Shown here: piece by piece, positions 1 through 7,069 of the stretch
Numbering within the stretch: position 1 is the first letter of the stretch
Layout of the letters: every line of letters begins with the position of its first letter
Assembly (NCBI GenBank): GCA_020425485.1
Contig: JAGQRL010000183.1
Location: forward strand, 1-20,793
Direction: 5' to 3'
DNA: 20,793 nt
Source: Rhodospirillaceae bacterium
GTDB taxonomy: Bacteria; Pseudomonadota; Alphaproteobacteria; DSM-16000; Inquilinaceae
Notes under the pieces: model-generated
What the model was told of the DNA's origin: nothing
Database searches by the model: none
Seen by the model: the letters and a program-made list of their open reading frames with translations, nothing else
Translations under genes and position numbers: made by a program

Positions 1-2
1 TC

Positions 3-524
3 GAGGACGACTGGGAAAGCCCGACCCTGGGTGCGTCGGGCCTCGGCTGGGAAATCTGGTGCGACGGCATGGAGGTGACCCAGTTCACCTATTTCCAGCA
101 GGTCGGTGGCATCGAATGCGATCCCGTGCCGGTGGAGCTGACCTACGGGCTGGAACGCCTGGCCATGTATGTGCTGGGGGTGGAGAACGTGTTCGACCTG
201 CCGTTCAACCCGCCGGACAGCATCGGCCCGCTGACCTACCGCGATGTGTTCCACCGCGGCGAGCGCGAGCATTCCGCCTATAATTTCGAGCACGCCGACA
301 CCGATACGCTGATGCGGCACTTCACCGATGCCGAGCGCGCCTGTGCGGCCCTCATCGACAAGCGGCTGGCCCTGCCGGCCTACGACCAGTGCATCAAGGC
401 AAGCCACACCTTCAACCTGCTGGATGCCCGCGGCGTTATCAGCGTGGCGGAGCGGGCGGCCTATATCGGCCGCGTGCGGGCGCTGGCCCGCCAGTGCTGC
501 GAGATGTGGCTGGCCGAAGCCTGA
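3..524 (+). CDS. glyQ: Glycyl-tRNA synthetase alpha subunit, 3' part (partial)
   Basis: This is the C-terminal 173 residues of the catalytic alpha subunit of the bacterial alpha2beta2 glycyl-tRNA synthetase. The enzyme charges tRNA-Gly with glycine in the cytoplasm. The 5' end lies outside the window; the family is about 300 residues long, so roughly the last 57% is present. The visible family motifs are EDDWESPTLG at the left edge, GMEVTQFTYFQQVGG, ELTYGLERLAMYVLGVENVFD, YNFEHAD and the C-terminal ASHTFNLLDARGVISVAER. glyS follows in the same direction after 146 bp, a wider gap than is common for this pair. One oddity is Ser (TCG at 36-38) where the family normally has Trp in the stretch GAWGLGWE. 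The identification is secure. Confidence 0.97.
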   Translation, partial: EDDWESPTLGASGLGWEIWCDGMEVTQFTYFQQVGGIECDPVPVELTYGLERLAMYVLGVENVFDLPFNPPDSIGPLTYRDVFHRGEREHSAYNFEHADTDTLMRHFTDAERACAALIDKRLALPAYDQCIKASHTFNLLDARGVISVAERAAYIGRVRALARQCCEMWLAEA

Positions 525-594
525 CCACTTGTTCGACAATAGCGTGGCCGGCCCGTTCCCTCATCCGGCCATCCACTGACACCATAGACACGGC

Positions 595-618
595 CACCTG
601 GCAGGAACGGGACAGGTG
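595..618. promoter_or_regulatory. Inverted repeat in the glyQ-glyS spacer
   Basis: CACCTG at 595-600 and CAGGTG at 613-618 form a perfect 6-bp inverted repeat with a 12-base spacer. It lies 52 bp before the glyS start. It could be an RNA hairpin in the glyQS transcript or a protein site. There is no T-tract, so it is not a standard terminator. A 6-bp repeat in GC-rich DNA can also arise by chance. Confidence 0.2.
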
Positions 619-670
619 CCGCCGCGACATCGGGCCGGCAGCCACTGCCGGGCGACGGGGATAGTTGAGA

Positions 671-2755
671 ATGGCCGAGTTCCTGCTGGAGCTGTTCTGC
701 GAGGAGATTCCGGCGCGCATGCAGGCGCGCGCGGCGGACGATCTGATGGAGCTGTTCTCCGGCGCGCTGACCGCGGCGGGCCTGGACTTCACCTCGGCCC
801 GGTCCTTCGTCACCCCGCGCCGGCTGGCGCTGGTGGTGGACGGGCTGCCCGAGGTTCAGCCCGACAGCCGCGAGGAGCGCAAGGGGCCGCGGGCCGATGC
901 CCCGCAGGCGGCGATCGACGGCTTCCTGCGCTCCACCGGCTTGACCCTGGAGCAGTGCGAACGGCGCGACACCCCCAAGGGCCCCGTGTGGTTCGCGGTG
1001 ATCGAAAAGCCCGGCCTGCCCACCGACGAGGTGCTGGTGGACCTGATCCATGCGCAGATCCCCAAGCTGGCCTGGCCCAAGACCATGCGCTGGGGCGAAG
1101 GCGCCTTCCGCTGGGTGCGCCCGCTGCACCACGTGCTGGCGGTGTTCAACGGCAAGCCGCTGCTGGGCGTGCTGGAGCCGGAGCCGCACACCCGGCTCAC
1201 CTTCTCCGCCATGGCCCACGGCCACCGCTTCATGGCGCCGGAAGCCTTCCCGGTCCACAGCTTCACCGAATACGAGATCAGGCTGCGCGACGCCTTCGTG
1301 GTGCTGGACCGCGAGGAGCGCAAGCGGATCATCCGCGAAGGCGCCACGGCGCTGGCCGACCCCATGGGTCTCAGCCTCATCCACGATCCCGGCCTGGAAG
1401 AAGAAGTGGCCGGCCTGGTGGAATGGCCGGTTCCCCTGCTCGGCCGCATCGACGCCCAGTTCATGGATGTGCCGGCGGAGGTGCTGACCACCGCCATGCG
1501 CACCCACCAGCGCTACTTCTCCCTGCGCCATGCCGATGGCTCGCTGGCCCCGCATTTCGTCATGGTCGCCAACACCAAGGCGCGGCATGACGGCCGCGAG
1601 GTGATCGCCGGCAACGAGCGGGTGCTGCGCGCCCGCCTGTCGGACGCCAAGTTCTTCTGGGACAACGACCGCAAGGTGCCGCTGGCGGACCGCCTGCCCA
1701 AGCTGGACGAGATCGTCTTCCACGCCAAGCTGGGCAGCATGCTGGCCAAGTCCGACCGCATCGCCCGGCTGGCCGGGCTGCTGGCCGGGCAGATCCCCGA
1801 GGCCGACGGCGAGGCTGCCGCCCATGCGGGCCGGCTGGCCAAGGCGGACCTGGCAAGCGGCATGGTGGGCGAGTTCCCCGAACTCCAGGGCACCATGGGC
1901 AGCTACTACGCGCGCCATGGCGGCGTGCCGGATCCGGTGGCCGATGCCATCGGCAGCCACTATGCGCCCCAGGGGCCGTCGGACACCTGCCCCACCGCTC
2001 CCACCGCCATCGCCGTGGCCCTGGCCGACAAGATCGACACCCTGGTGGGCTTCTTTGCCGTGGGCGAGCGCCCCACCGGCAGCCGCGATCCCTACGCGCT
2101 GCGCCGTGCGGCCCTCGGCGTCATCCGCCTGCTGGTGGAAAACGGCGTGCGGCTCGACCTGCGCAGCGTGCTGATCGCCGCCGGCGAAGGCTATGGCAGC
2201 GCGATCGTCGGCGACCCGGCGGGCCTCGCCGACGAGGTGATCGCCTTCCTGGCCGACCGGCTGAAGGTCGGCCTGCGCGACCGCGGCGTGCGCCACGACC
2301 TCATCGACGCGGTGTTCGCACTCGGCGACGAGTACGATCTGGTGCGCCTGCTCGACCGGGTGGCGGCGCTCGCCAGCTTCCTGGAAACCGACGACGGCGC
2401 CAATCTGCTGACCGCCCACCGGCGGGCTGCCAACATCGTGAAGATCGAATCGAAGAAGGACGGCCGCGGCTACGATGGGTCCGCCAGCGCTGCCCTGCTC
2501 GCCGACCCGGCGGAGATCGCGCTCAACGGCAGCCTGGAGACCGCCCGCCCGGCGGTGACCGAGGCGCTGGCGGCGGAAGATTTCGCCCAGGCGATGACGG
2601 CGCTGGCCTCGTTGCGCCAGCCCGTGGACGACTTTTTCGACACGGTCACGGTCAATGCCGACACGCCGGAGTTGCGCGCCAACCGCTTGGCACTGCTGGC
2701 AACCATCACCGCCATCATGAACCTGGTGGCCGAGTTCGGCCGCGTGGAAGGCTGA
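671..2755 (+). CDS. glyS: Glycyl-tRNA synthetase beta subunit
   Basis: This is the 694-residue beta subunit of the tetrameric glycyl-tRNA synthetase, which recognises tRNA-Gly for the GlyQ catalytic subunit. E. coli GlyS is 689 residues, so the gene looks complete. The N-terminus MAEFLLELFCEEIPARM is the family signature. A second signature, KADLASGMVGEFPELQG, is at about residues 391-407, followed by TMGSYYA. The C-terminal region around residues 560-680 corresponds to the DALR-type anticodon-binding part. ATG 671 was chosen because it gives the conserved N-terminus; an in-frame TTG six bases upstream adds only two residues. It is likely co-transcribed with glyQ. No frame damage was seen. 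Confidence 0.97.
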   Translation: MAEFLLELFCEEIPARMQARAADDLMELFSGALTAAGLDFTSARSFVTPRRLALVVDGLPEVQPDSREERKGPRADAPQAAIDGFLRSTGLTLEQCERRDTPKGPVWFAVIEKPGLPTDEVLVDLIHAQIPKLAWPKTMRWGEGAFRWVRPLHHVLAVFNGKPLLGVLEPEPHTRLTFSAMAHGHRFMAPEAFPVHSFTEYEIRLRDAFVVLDREERKRIIREGATALADPMGLSLIHDPGLEEEVAGLVEWPVPLLGRIDAQFMDVPAEVLTTAMRTHQRYFSLRHADGSLAPHFVMVANTKARHDGREVIAGNERVLRARLSDAKFFWDNDRKVPLADRLPKLDEIVFHAKLGSMLAKSDRIARLAGLLAGQIPEADGEAAAHAGRLAKADLASGMVGEFPELQGTMGSYYARHGGVPDPVADAIGSHYAPQGPSDTCPTAPTAIAVALADKIDTLVGFFAVGERPTGSRDPYALRRAALGVIRLLVENGVRLDLRSVLIAAGEGYGSAIVGDPAGLADEVIAFLADRLKVGLRDRGVRHDLIDAVFALGDEYDLVRLLDRVAALASFLETDDGANLLTAHRRAANIVKIESKKDGRGYDGSASAALLADPAEIALNGSLETARPAVTEALAAEDFAQAMTALASLRQPVDDFFDTVTVNADTPELRANRLALLATITAIMNLVAEFGRVEG

Positions 2756-2778
2756 CGCGCATCCGTCTGGGTTGCGTT

Positions 2779-2798
2779 ATGTTGAGCCAGATCAACGT
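2779..2798. promoter_or_regulatory. Imperfect palindrome upstream of ppdK
   Basis: GTTGA at 2781-2785 and TCAAC at 2792-2796 form a perfect 5-bp inverted repeat around a 6-base centre, extending to 6 of 7 matches with the flanking bases. It lies in the 137-bp glyS-ppdK spacer, about 95 bp before the ppdK ATG. The geometry resembles an operator half-site pair, but no regulator can be named. No convincing -35/-10 pair was found in this spacer. Confidence 0.25.
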
Positions 2799-2892
2799 GA
2801 TGACGGCCGGAAACGCGTTGAATGGCGCGGAATGGTAACGTCGCGGCCCGCCCAGATTTGCGCGGCGGGCTTTGCACAGGGAGCACGCCACC

Positions 2893-5574
2893 ATGACGAA
2901 ATGGGTCTATCACTTCGGCGGCGGCACAGCCGACGGTCGATCTCAGATGAAGAATCTGCTGGGCGGCAAAGGTGCCAACCTGGCCGAGATGAGCTTCCTG
3001 GGTCTGCCGGTGCCGCCAGGTTTCACCTGCACCACCGAAGTCTGCACGGCGTTCTACGCCAACGACCGGCAGTATCCGGAAGGCTTCGCCGACCAGGTGG
3101 CCGAAGGGGTGGCACGGCTTGAGAAACTGACCGGGCGCAAGTTCGGCGATCCGTCGAACCCGCTGCTGCTGTCCATCCGGTCCGGTGCCCGCGCCTCCAT
3201 GCCCGGCATGATGGACACGGTGCTGAACCTGGGCATGAACGACGAAACCGTCCGCGGCGTTGCCGATCTGTCCGGCGACACCCGGTTTGCCTACGACAGC
3301 TATCGGCGCTTCGTGCAGATGTATTCCGACGTCGTGCTGGGCGTCGATCACTACATGTTCGAAGAAGAGCTGGAGACGCTGAAGCGCGACTCCAACGCCC
3401 GCCTGGATACCGACCTCACCGCCGAGCAGCTCGCCGAACTGGTGAAGCGCTATAAGAAGGTGGTGCGCGACGCGCTGGGCGAAGACTTCCCCACCGATCC
3501 CCATGAGCAGCTCTGGGGCGGCATCGGCGCGGTGTTCGGCTCCTGGATGAACCAGCGGGCCATCACCTATCGCCGGCTGCACGACATCCCGGCGGACTGG
3601 GGCACGGCGGTGAACGTGCAGGCCATGGTGTTCGGCAACATGGGCAACGACTGCGCCACCGGCGTGTGCTTCACCCGCGATCCGTCGACCGGCCAGAACA
3701 TGTTTTACGGCGAGTACCTGGTGAACGCCCAGGGCGAAGACGTCGTGGCCGGCATCCGCACGCCGCAGCAGATCAACATCGCTTCGAAGGAAGCGCAGCA
3801 TTCCGATCTGCCGTCGCTGGAAGAAACCATGCCGACGCTCTACAAGGAGCTGTCGGCCGTGCGCGACCAGCTGGAGCAGCACTATCGCGACATGCAGGAC
3901 ATGGAGTTTACCATTGAGAAGGGTAAGCTCTACTTGCTGCAAACGCGTACCGGCAAGCGCACCACTTCCGCCGCCATCAAGATCGCGGTGGACATGTGCA
4001 AGGAAGGCATGATCACCGAGCAGGAAGCGGTGATGCGCGTGCCCCCGGCCTCGCTCGACCAGCTTCTGCACCCCACGCTCGATCCCAAGGCGGCGCGCAA
4101 CGTGATCACCCGCGGCCTGCCGGCCTCCCCCGGTGCGTGCTCGGGCAAGATCGTGATGACCGCCGACGAGGCGGAAGCCAAGGCCCAGCTCGGCGACACC
4201 GTGATCCTGGTGCGCGAAGAAACCAGCCCGGAAGACATCCACGGCATGCACGCGGCTGCCGGCATCCTGACGAGCCGCGGCGGCATGACCAGCCACGCGG
4301 CCGTGGTTGCCCGCGGCATGGGCCGGCCGTGCGTGTGCGGTGCCGGTGAGCTGCACATCGACCAGCGCACCCAGACCGTCACCGCCAAGGGCCTGACGCT
4401 GAAGGCGGGCGACGTCATCACGCTGGATGGCGGCACCGGCGAAGTGATGGTGGGCGAAATCGCCACCGTGCAGCCGCAGCTTTCCGGCGACTTCGCCACC
4501 ATGATGGGCTGGGCCGACAAGCTGCGCCGCATGAAGGTGCGCACCAACGCCGAAACCCTGGTGGACGCGGAAACCGCCCGCAAGTTCGGGGCGGAAGGCA
4601 TCGGCCTGTGCCGGACCGAGCACATGTTCTTCGATGTCGAGCGCATCCCCGCGGTGCGGCGGATGATCGTCGCCGACACCGAGGAGCAGCGCCGGGCCGC
4701 GCTGAAGGAACTGCTGCCGATGCAGCGCAAGGACTTCACGGAGCTGTTCACCGTGATGGCCGGGCTGCCGGTGACCATCCGCCTGCTCGACCCGCCGCTG
4801 CACGAATTCCTGCCCAAGTCGGAAGCCGACATGGAGGAAGTGGCGAAGGCGGCCGGCGTCGACCCGGTGCAGATCATCCACCGTGCCGCGCAGATCGCCG
4901 AAGCCAACCCGATGCTCGGCCATCGCGGCTGCCGCCTCGGCGTGACCTACCCGGAAATCACCGAGATGCAGGCCCGTGCCATCTTCGAAGCCGCCGTCAC
5001 GGTGGCCAAGCAGACCGGCAACCCGGTGATCCCGGAAGTGATGATCCCGCTGGCCTTCTCCAAGAAGGAGCTGGACATCCTGAAGGACGTGATCGACCGC
5101 GTCGCCGGCGAGGTGAAGGCGGAAGCCGGCACCGACTTCGACTATATGGTCGGCACCATGATCGAGCTGCCGCGGGCCGCTCTGCAGGCCGGCCACCTGG
5201 CCGAAACCGCGGAGTTCTTCAGCTTCGGCACCAACGACCTGACCCAGACCACCTTCGGCATCAGCCGCGACGACGCGGCCCACTTCCTGCCCGCCTACGA
5301 GCGCCAGGGGGTGCTGGAGCACGATCCGTTCGTGACCCTGGACCAGGATGGCGTCGGCGAGCTGGTGAAGATCGGCTGCGAACGCGGCCGGGCCACCCGG
5401 GCCAAGCTGAAGCTGGGCATCTGCGGCGAGCATGGCGGCGATCCTGCCTCCATCGCGTTCTGCGAGAGCGCCGGGCTCGACTACGTCTCCTGCTCGCCCT
5501 ACCGCGTGCCGATCGCGCGGCTGGCGGCGGCCCAGGCGGCCATCGAGGGAACGGCGGGGGACTCCACCGCCTAA
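2893..5574 (+). CDS. ppdK: Pyruvate, phosphate dikinase
   Basis: The 893-residue enzyme interconverts pyruvate + ATP + Pi and PEP + AMP + PPi in the cytoplasm, linking glycolysis and gluconeogenesis. The family is usually about 870-900 residues. The N-terminal nucleotide-binding part starts with KWVYHFGGG and contains GGKGANLAEM. The swivelling phosphohistidine domain carries GGMTSHAAVVARGMGRPC, whose catalytic His is residue 468. The C-terminal PEP/pyruvate barrel contains GLCRTEHMFF, the FGTNDLTQTTFG segment and GICGEHGGDP, whose catalytic Cys is residue 844. ATG 2893 has a purine-rich AGGGAG about 10 bases upstream. An in-frame TTG at 2872 would add seven non-conserved residues. The order glyQ-glyS-ppdK is, from memory, seen in other alphaproteobacteria. 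Confidence 0.98.
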   Translation: MTKWVYHFGGGTADGRSQMKNLLGGKGANLAEMSFLGLPVPPGFTCTTEVCTAFYANDRQYPEGFADQVAEGVARLEKLTGRKFGDPSNPLLLSIRSGARASMPGMMDTVLNLGMNDETVRGVADLSGDTRFAYDSYRRFVQMYSDVVLGVDHYMFEEELETLKRDSNARLDTDLTAEQLAELVKRYKKVVRDALGEDFPTDPHEQLWGGIGAVFGSWMNQRAITYRRLHDIPADWGTAVNVQAMVFGNMGNDCATGVCFTRDPSTGQNMFYGEYLVNAQGEDVVAGIRTPQQINIASKEAQHSDLPSLEETMPTLYKELSAVRDQLEQHYRDMQDMEFTIEKGKLYLLQTRTGKRTTSAAIKIAVDMCKEGMITEQEAVMRVPPASLDQLLHPTLDPKAARNVITRGLPASPGACSGKIVMTADEAEAKAQLGDTVILVREETSPEDIHGMHAAAGILTSRGGMTSHAAVVARGMGRPCVCGAGELHIDQRTQTVTAKGLTLKAGDVITLDGGTGEVMVGEIATVQPQLSGDFATMMGWADKLRRMKVRTNAETLVDAETARKFGAEGIGLCRTEHMFFDVERIPAVRRMIVADTEEQRRAALKELLPMQRKDFTELFTVMAGLPVTIRLLDPPLHEFLPKSEADMEEVAKAAGVDPVQIIHRAAQIAEANPMLGHRGCRLGVTYPEITEMQARAIFEAAVTVAKQTGNPVIPEVMIPLAFSKKELDILKDVIDRVAGEVKAEAGTDFDYMVGTMIELPRAALQAGHLAETAEFFSFGTNDLTQTTFGISRDDAAHFLPAYERQGVLEHDPFVTLDQDGVGELVKIGCERGRATRAKLKLGICGEHGGDPASIAFCESAGLDYVSCSPYRVPIARLAAAQAAIEGTAGDSTA

Positions 5575-5624
5575 GGTCGCCTGGCACTAGGGACTGTGCG
5601 TAACCGGATCGCGGGGATCGGCCG

Positions 5625-6599
5625 ATGGTGAACGGCCCGGTCCCCGCGATTTCCGTTTTCACCAGCTTCGATGGGGCGCCGCTGCGCTGGGCCACCTGGC
5701 CGGCGGATGGGCCGGCGGATGGGCCGGCGGATGGGCCGGCGGATGGGAGGACGGACCGCGGTCGCCCGCTCATCCTGCTGCCCGGCCGCAGCGAGTTCAT
5801 CGAGAAGTACCAGGAGGTTGCGGGCGACCTCACGGCCGCCGGCTGGACCGTGCACGCGCTGGACTGGCGCGGCCAGGGCCTCAGCCACCGCCCCACCGCC
5901 AACCCCCAAGCCCTGTGGGTGGACGACTTCGCCACCCATGTGCGCGACCTGCTGGCCTGGATGGATGCGGTGGTGGGCGACCCGTCCACCGTGGGTCCGG
6001 TGCCGGTGCTGGCCCATTCCATGGGCGGCTGCCTGGCCATCCTGGCCCTGGCGGAAGCGCCGCAGCGCTTCTCCCATGCGGTGATGACCGCCCCCATGCT
6101 GGCCATCCTGCCCCACCGGCCCAACCGGCTGATCCGCTGGCTGGCCCGCCGCAAGAACGCGCAAGGCCAGGGCCACCGCTATGCCTGGGGGCAGCGGGAT
6201 TTCCACCGCATGGACCGGCTGTTCCTCTTGAACACGCTGACCAGCGACCGCCGGCGCTTCGCCGTGCAGACCGACCGCTTTGCTGCCGACAGCGCCTACC
6301 GGGTGGGTGGCGCCACCTGGGGCTGGCTGGATGCCGCCTACCGCGCCATGGCGGACGCCACCGCGGCCCTGCCCAGGCTCACCCGGCCGGTGACCATCCT
6401 GGTGGGCGGCGGCGACCGGCTGGTGGACAACCGCCCGGCCCGCGCCGCGGCGCGGTTCGACCACATCACTGTGCTGCGCTTCCCCAAGGGCCGCCATGAG
6501 CTGCTGATGGAACGCGACGAGATCCGCCAGAAAGTGATGGCGGACATCCTCGACTTGCTGGCCGGCACTGCCCATCCGCCACTGTCGTCGTCCCATTGA
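5625..6599 (+). CDS. Alpha/beta hydrolase, PldB-like lysophospholipase/monoglyceride lipase type
   Basis: This 324-residue soluble protein has the serine-hydrolase fold. The nucleophile elbow is AHSMGG with Ser132. The acid is Asp264 in GGGDRLVDN and the base is His291 in KGRHELLME. LPGRSEFIEKYQEV (about residues 52-65) and HALDWRGQGLS are typical of the PldB/monoacylglycerol-lipase group, which cleaves acyl esters of lysophospholipids or monoglycerides. The actual substrate cannot be read from sequence. No signal peptide is evident. Residues 26-41 are a low-complexity PADG repeat between the first beta strands, discussed separately. The gene starts 51 bp after ppdK in the same direction and may be read through from it. 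Its stop codon overlaps the -35 box of the next promoter. Confidence 0.9.
   Translation: MVNGPVPAISVFTSFDGAPLRWATWPADGPADGPADGPADGRTDRGRPLILLPGRSEFIEKYQEVAGDLTAAGWTVHALDWRGQGLSHRPTANPQALWVDDFATHVRDLLAWMDAVVGDPSTVGPVPVLAHSMGGCLAILALAEAPQRFSHAVMTAPMLAILPHRPNRLIRWLARRKNAQGQGHRYAWGQRDFHRMDRLFLLNTLTSDRRRFAVQTDRFAADSAYRVGGATWGWLDAAYRAMADATAALPRLTRPVTILVGGGDRLVDNRPARAAARFDHITVLRFPKGRHELLMERDEIRQKVMADILDLLAGTAHPPLSSSH
5699..5746 (+). repeat. Four tandem copies of a 12-bp unit inside the hydrolase gene
   Basis: The unit GCCGGCGGATGG occurs four times back to back with no mismatch, at 5699-5710, 5711-5722, 5723-5734 and 5735-5746. Because 12 is a multiple of three, the reading frame is kept and the protein gains PADG four times near its N-terminus, in a likely surface loop. 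Perfect identity suggests a recent expansion by replication slippage, so copy number may differ between strains. Confidence 0.95.
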
Positions 6600-6623
6600 C
6601 AACTTGCGGACGAAGGATAGAGT
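6596..6623 (+). promoter_or_regulatory. Sigma-70-type promoter at the hydrolase stop
   Basis: TTGACA at 6596-6601 matches the -35 consensus perfectly. A 16-base spacer leads to TAGAGT at 6618-6623, which matches four of six -10 positions. The -35 box overlaps the hydrolase stop codon (TGA at 6597-6599). The start of transcription would be near 6630, about 440 bases before the next gene. It therefore either produces a long leader for the ketosynthase gene or an independent RNA. Confidence 0.55.
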
Positions 6624-6708
6624 GCCGCCCGTCAAAGACGGCGCCGACGGAAGCAGACGTTTCCATTTGCCTCCTGTTGTCCACCATCGAGACAGGGCGG
6701 GCGCGGGC

Positions 6709-6728
6709 TTGCCGCCAAGGCGGCAGGC
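6709..6728 (+). other. Strong hairpin in the spacer
   Basis: TGCCGCC and GGCGGCA flank a central AA, and outer C-G and T-G pairs extend the stem. It lies about 80-100 bases downstream of the predicted transcription start. There is no run of T after it, so intrinsic termination is doubtful; an RNA structural element is the alternative. Confidence 0.4.
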
Positions 6729-7037
6729 AGGCCCGTTCGGCGCCACGGTGGTGCGGCGAACCACCCCCATGGCCATCCACGTAGAGGCGGGCGGGACGAT
6801 CGGCGTCCTGCGGCAATGATCGATTGGCGCGTGGCGCACGGCGTCGGTGCGGCACCGCAACGTGCTTGGCCACACCGGGCTTTGCCCCACAGCATTGCGG
6901 CTTGGCGGAGCCGTCGACTCCTGCCGCATGCCGGTTGGGGGTGATGCCCTGTGTGACCGACTGACCTGCGGGATGTGGCCGGCGAGCGACGACCTGCCGA
7001 CCACATCCCGCCGGTCCATCGGCGACGACGGTCATCC

Positions 7038-7055
7038 ATCGTGCTGGCGCACGAT
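7038..7055 (+). promoter_or_regulatory. Perfect 7-bp stem-loop just upstream of the ketosynthase start
   Basis: ATCGTGC (7038-7044) and GCACGAT (7049-7055) are perfectly complementary around a four-base TGGC loop. The stem ends 14 bases before the ATG at 7070, directly next to the purine-rich AGAAGAAG that probably serves as ribosome binding site. It could modulate ribosome access as RNA or act as an operator as DNA. Confidence 0.4.
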
Positions 7056-7069
7056 CCCCAGAAGAAGCC

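Larger units (their letters stand above)
6600..7069 (+). other. Gene-free, hairpin-rich spacer (possible long leader or small RNA)
   Basis: No open frame in this 470-bp stretch looks like a protein. The short frames lack family features, and one long frame that begins here only runs on as an out-of-frame reading of the downstream gene. The stretch starts with a good promoter. Inverted repeats include TGCCGCC/GGCGGCA around 6711-6726, GGTGGT (6748-6753) with ACCACC (6761-6766), CGGTG/CACCG at 6845-6857, and ATCGTGC/GCACGAT at 7038-7055. No tRNA T-loop, SRP RNA or known riboswitch core was recognised, and no T-tract terminator was seen. A 6S-like or other small RNA cannot be excluded by eye. 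Confidence 0.4.

Noticed and set aside
461..2419. Long minus-strand open frame (652 codons) antisense to glyS
   Set aside because: It lies entirely opposite secure coding sequence, has His/Gln/Gly-rich shadow composition and no family motif. GC-rich codon bias opens this frame.
2470..5433. Minus-strand open frame of 987 codons antisense to ppdK
   Set aside because: PPDK on the plus strand has all catalytic motifs. The antisense product is low-complexity and has no recognisable domain.
6596..6735. tRNA, SRP RNA or intrinsic-terminator interpretation of the promoter and first hairpin
   Set aside because: No T-loop GTTCGAA core, no SRP tetraloop region and no T-run after the stem were found; kept only as a possible unassigned RNA.
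6604..6819. 71-codon plus-strand frame in the spacer after the hydrolase
   Set aside because: It starts inside the predicted promoter, has no ribosome binding site or recognisable feature and is Arg/Pro-rich like other shadow frames.
5571..7019. Minus-strand open frame of 482 codons over the hydrolase and spacer
   Set aside because: It reads the 12-bp repeat as PIRR repeats, but most of it is antisense to a hydrolase with an intact triad, and no motif or ribosome site supports it.
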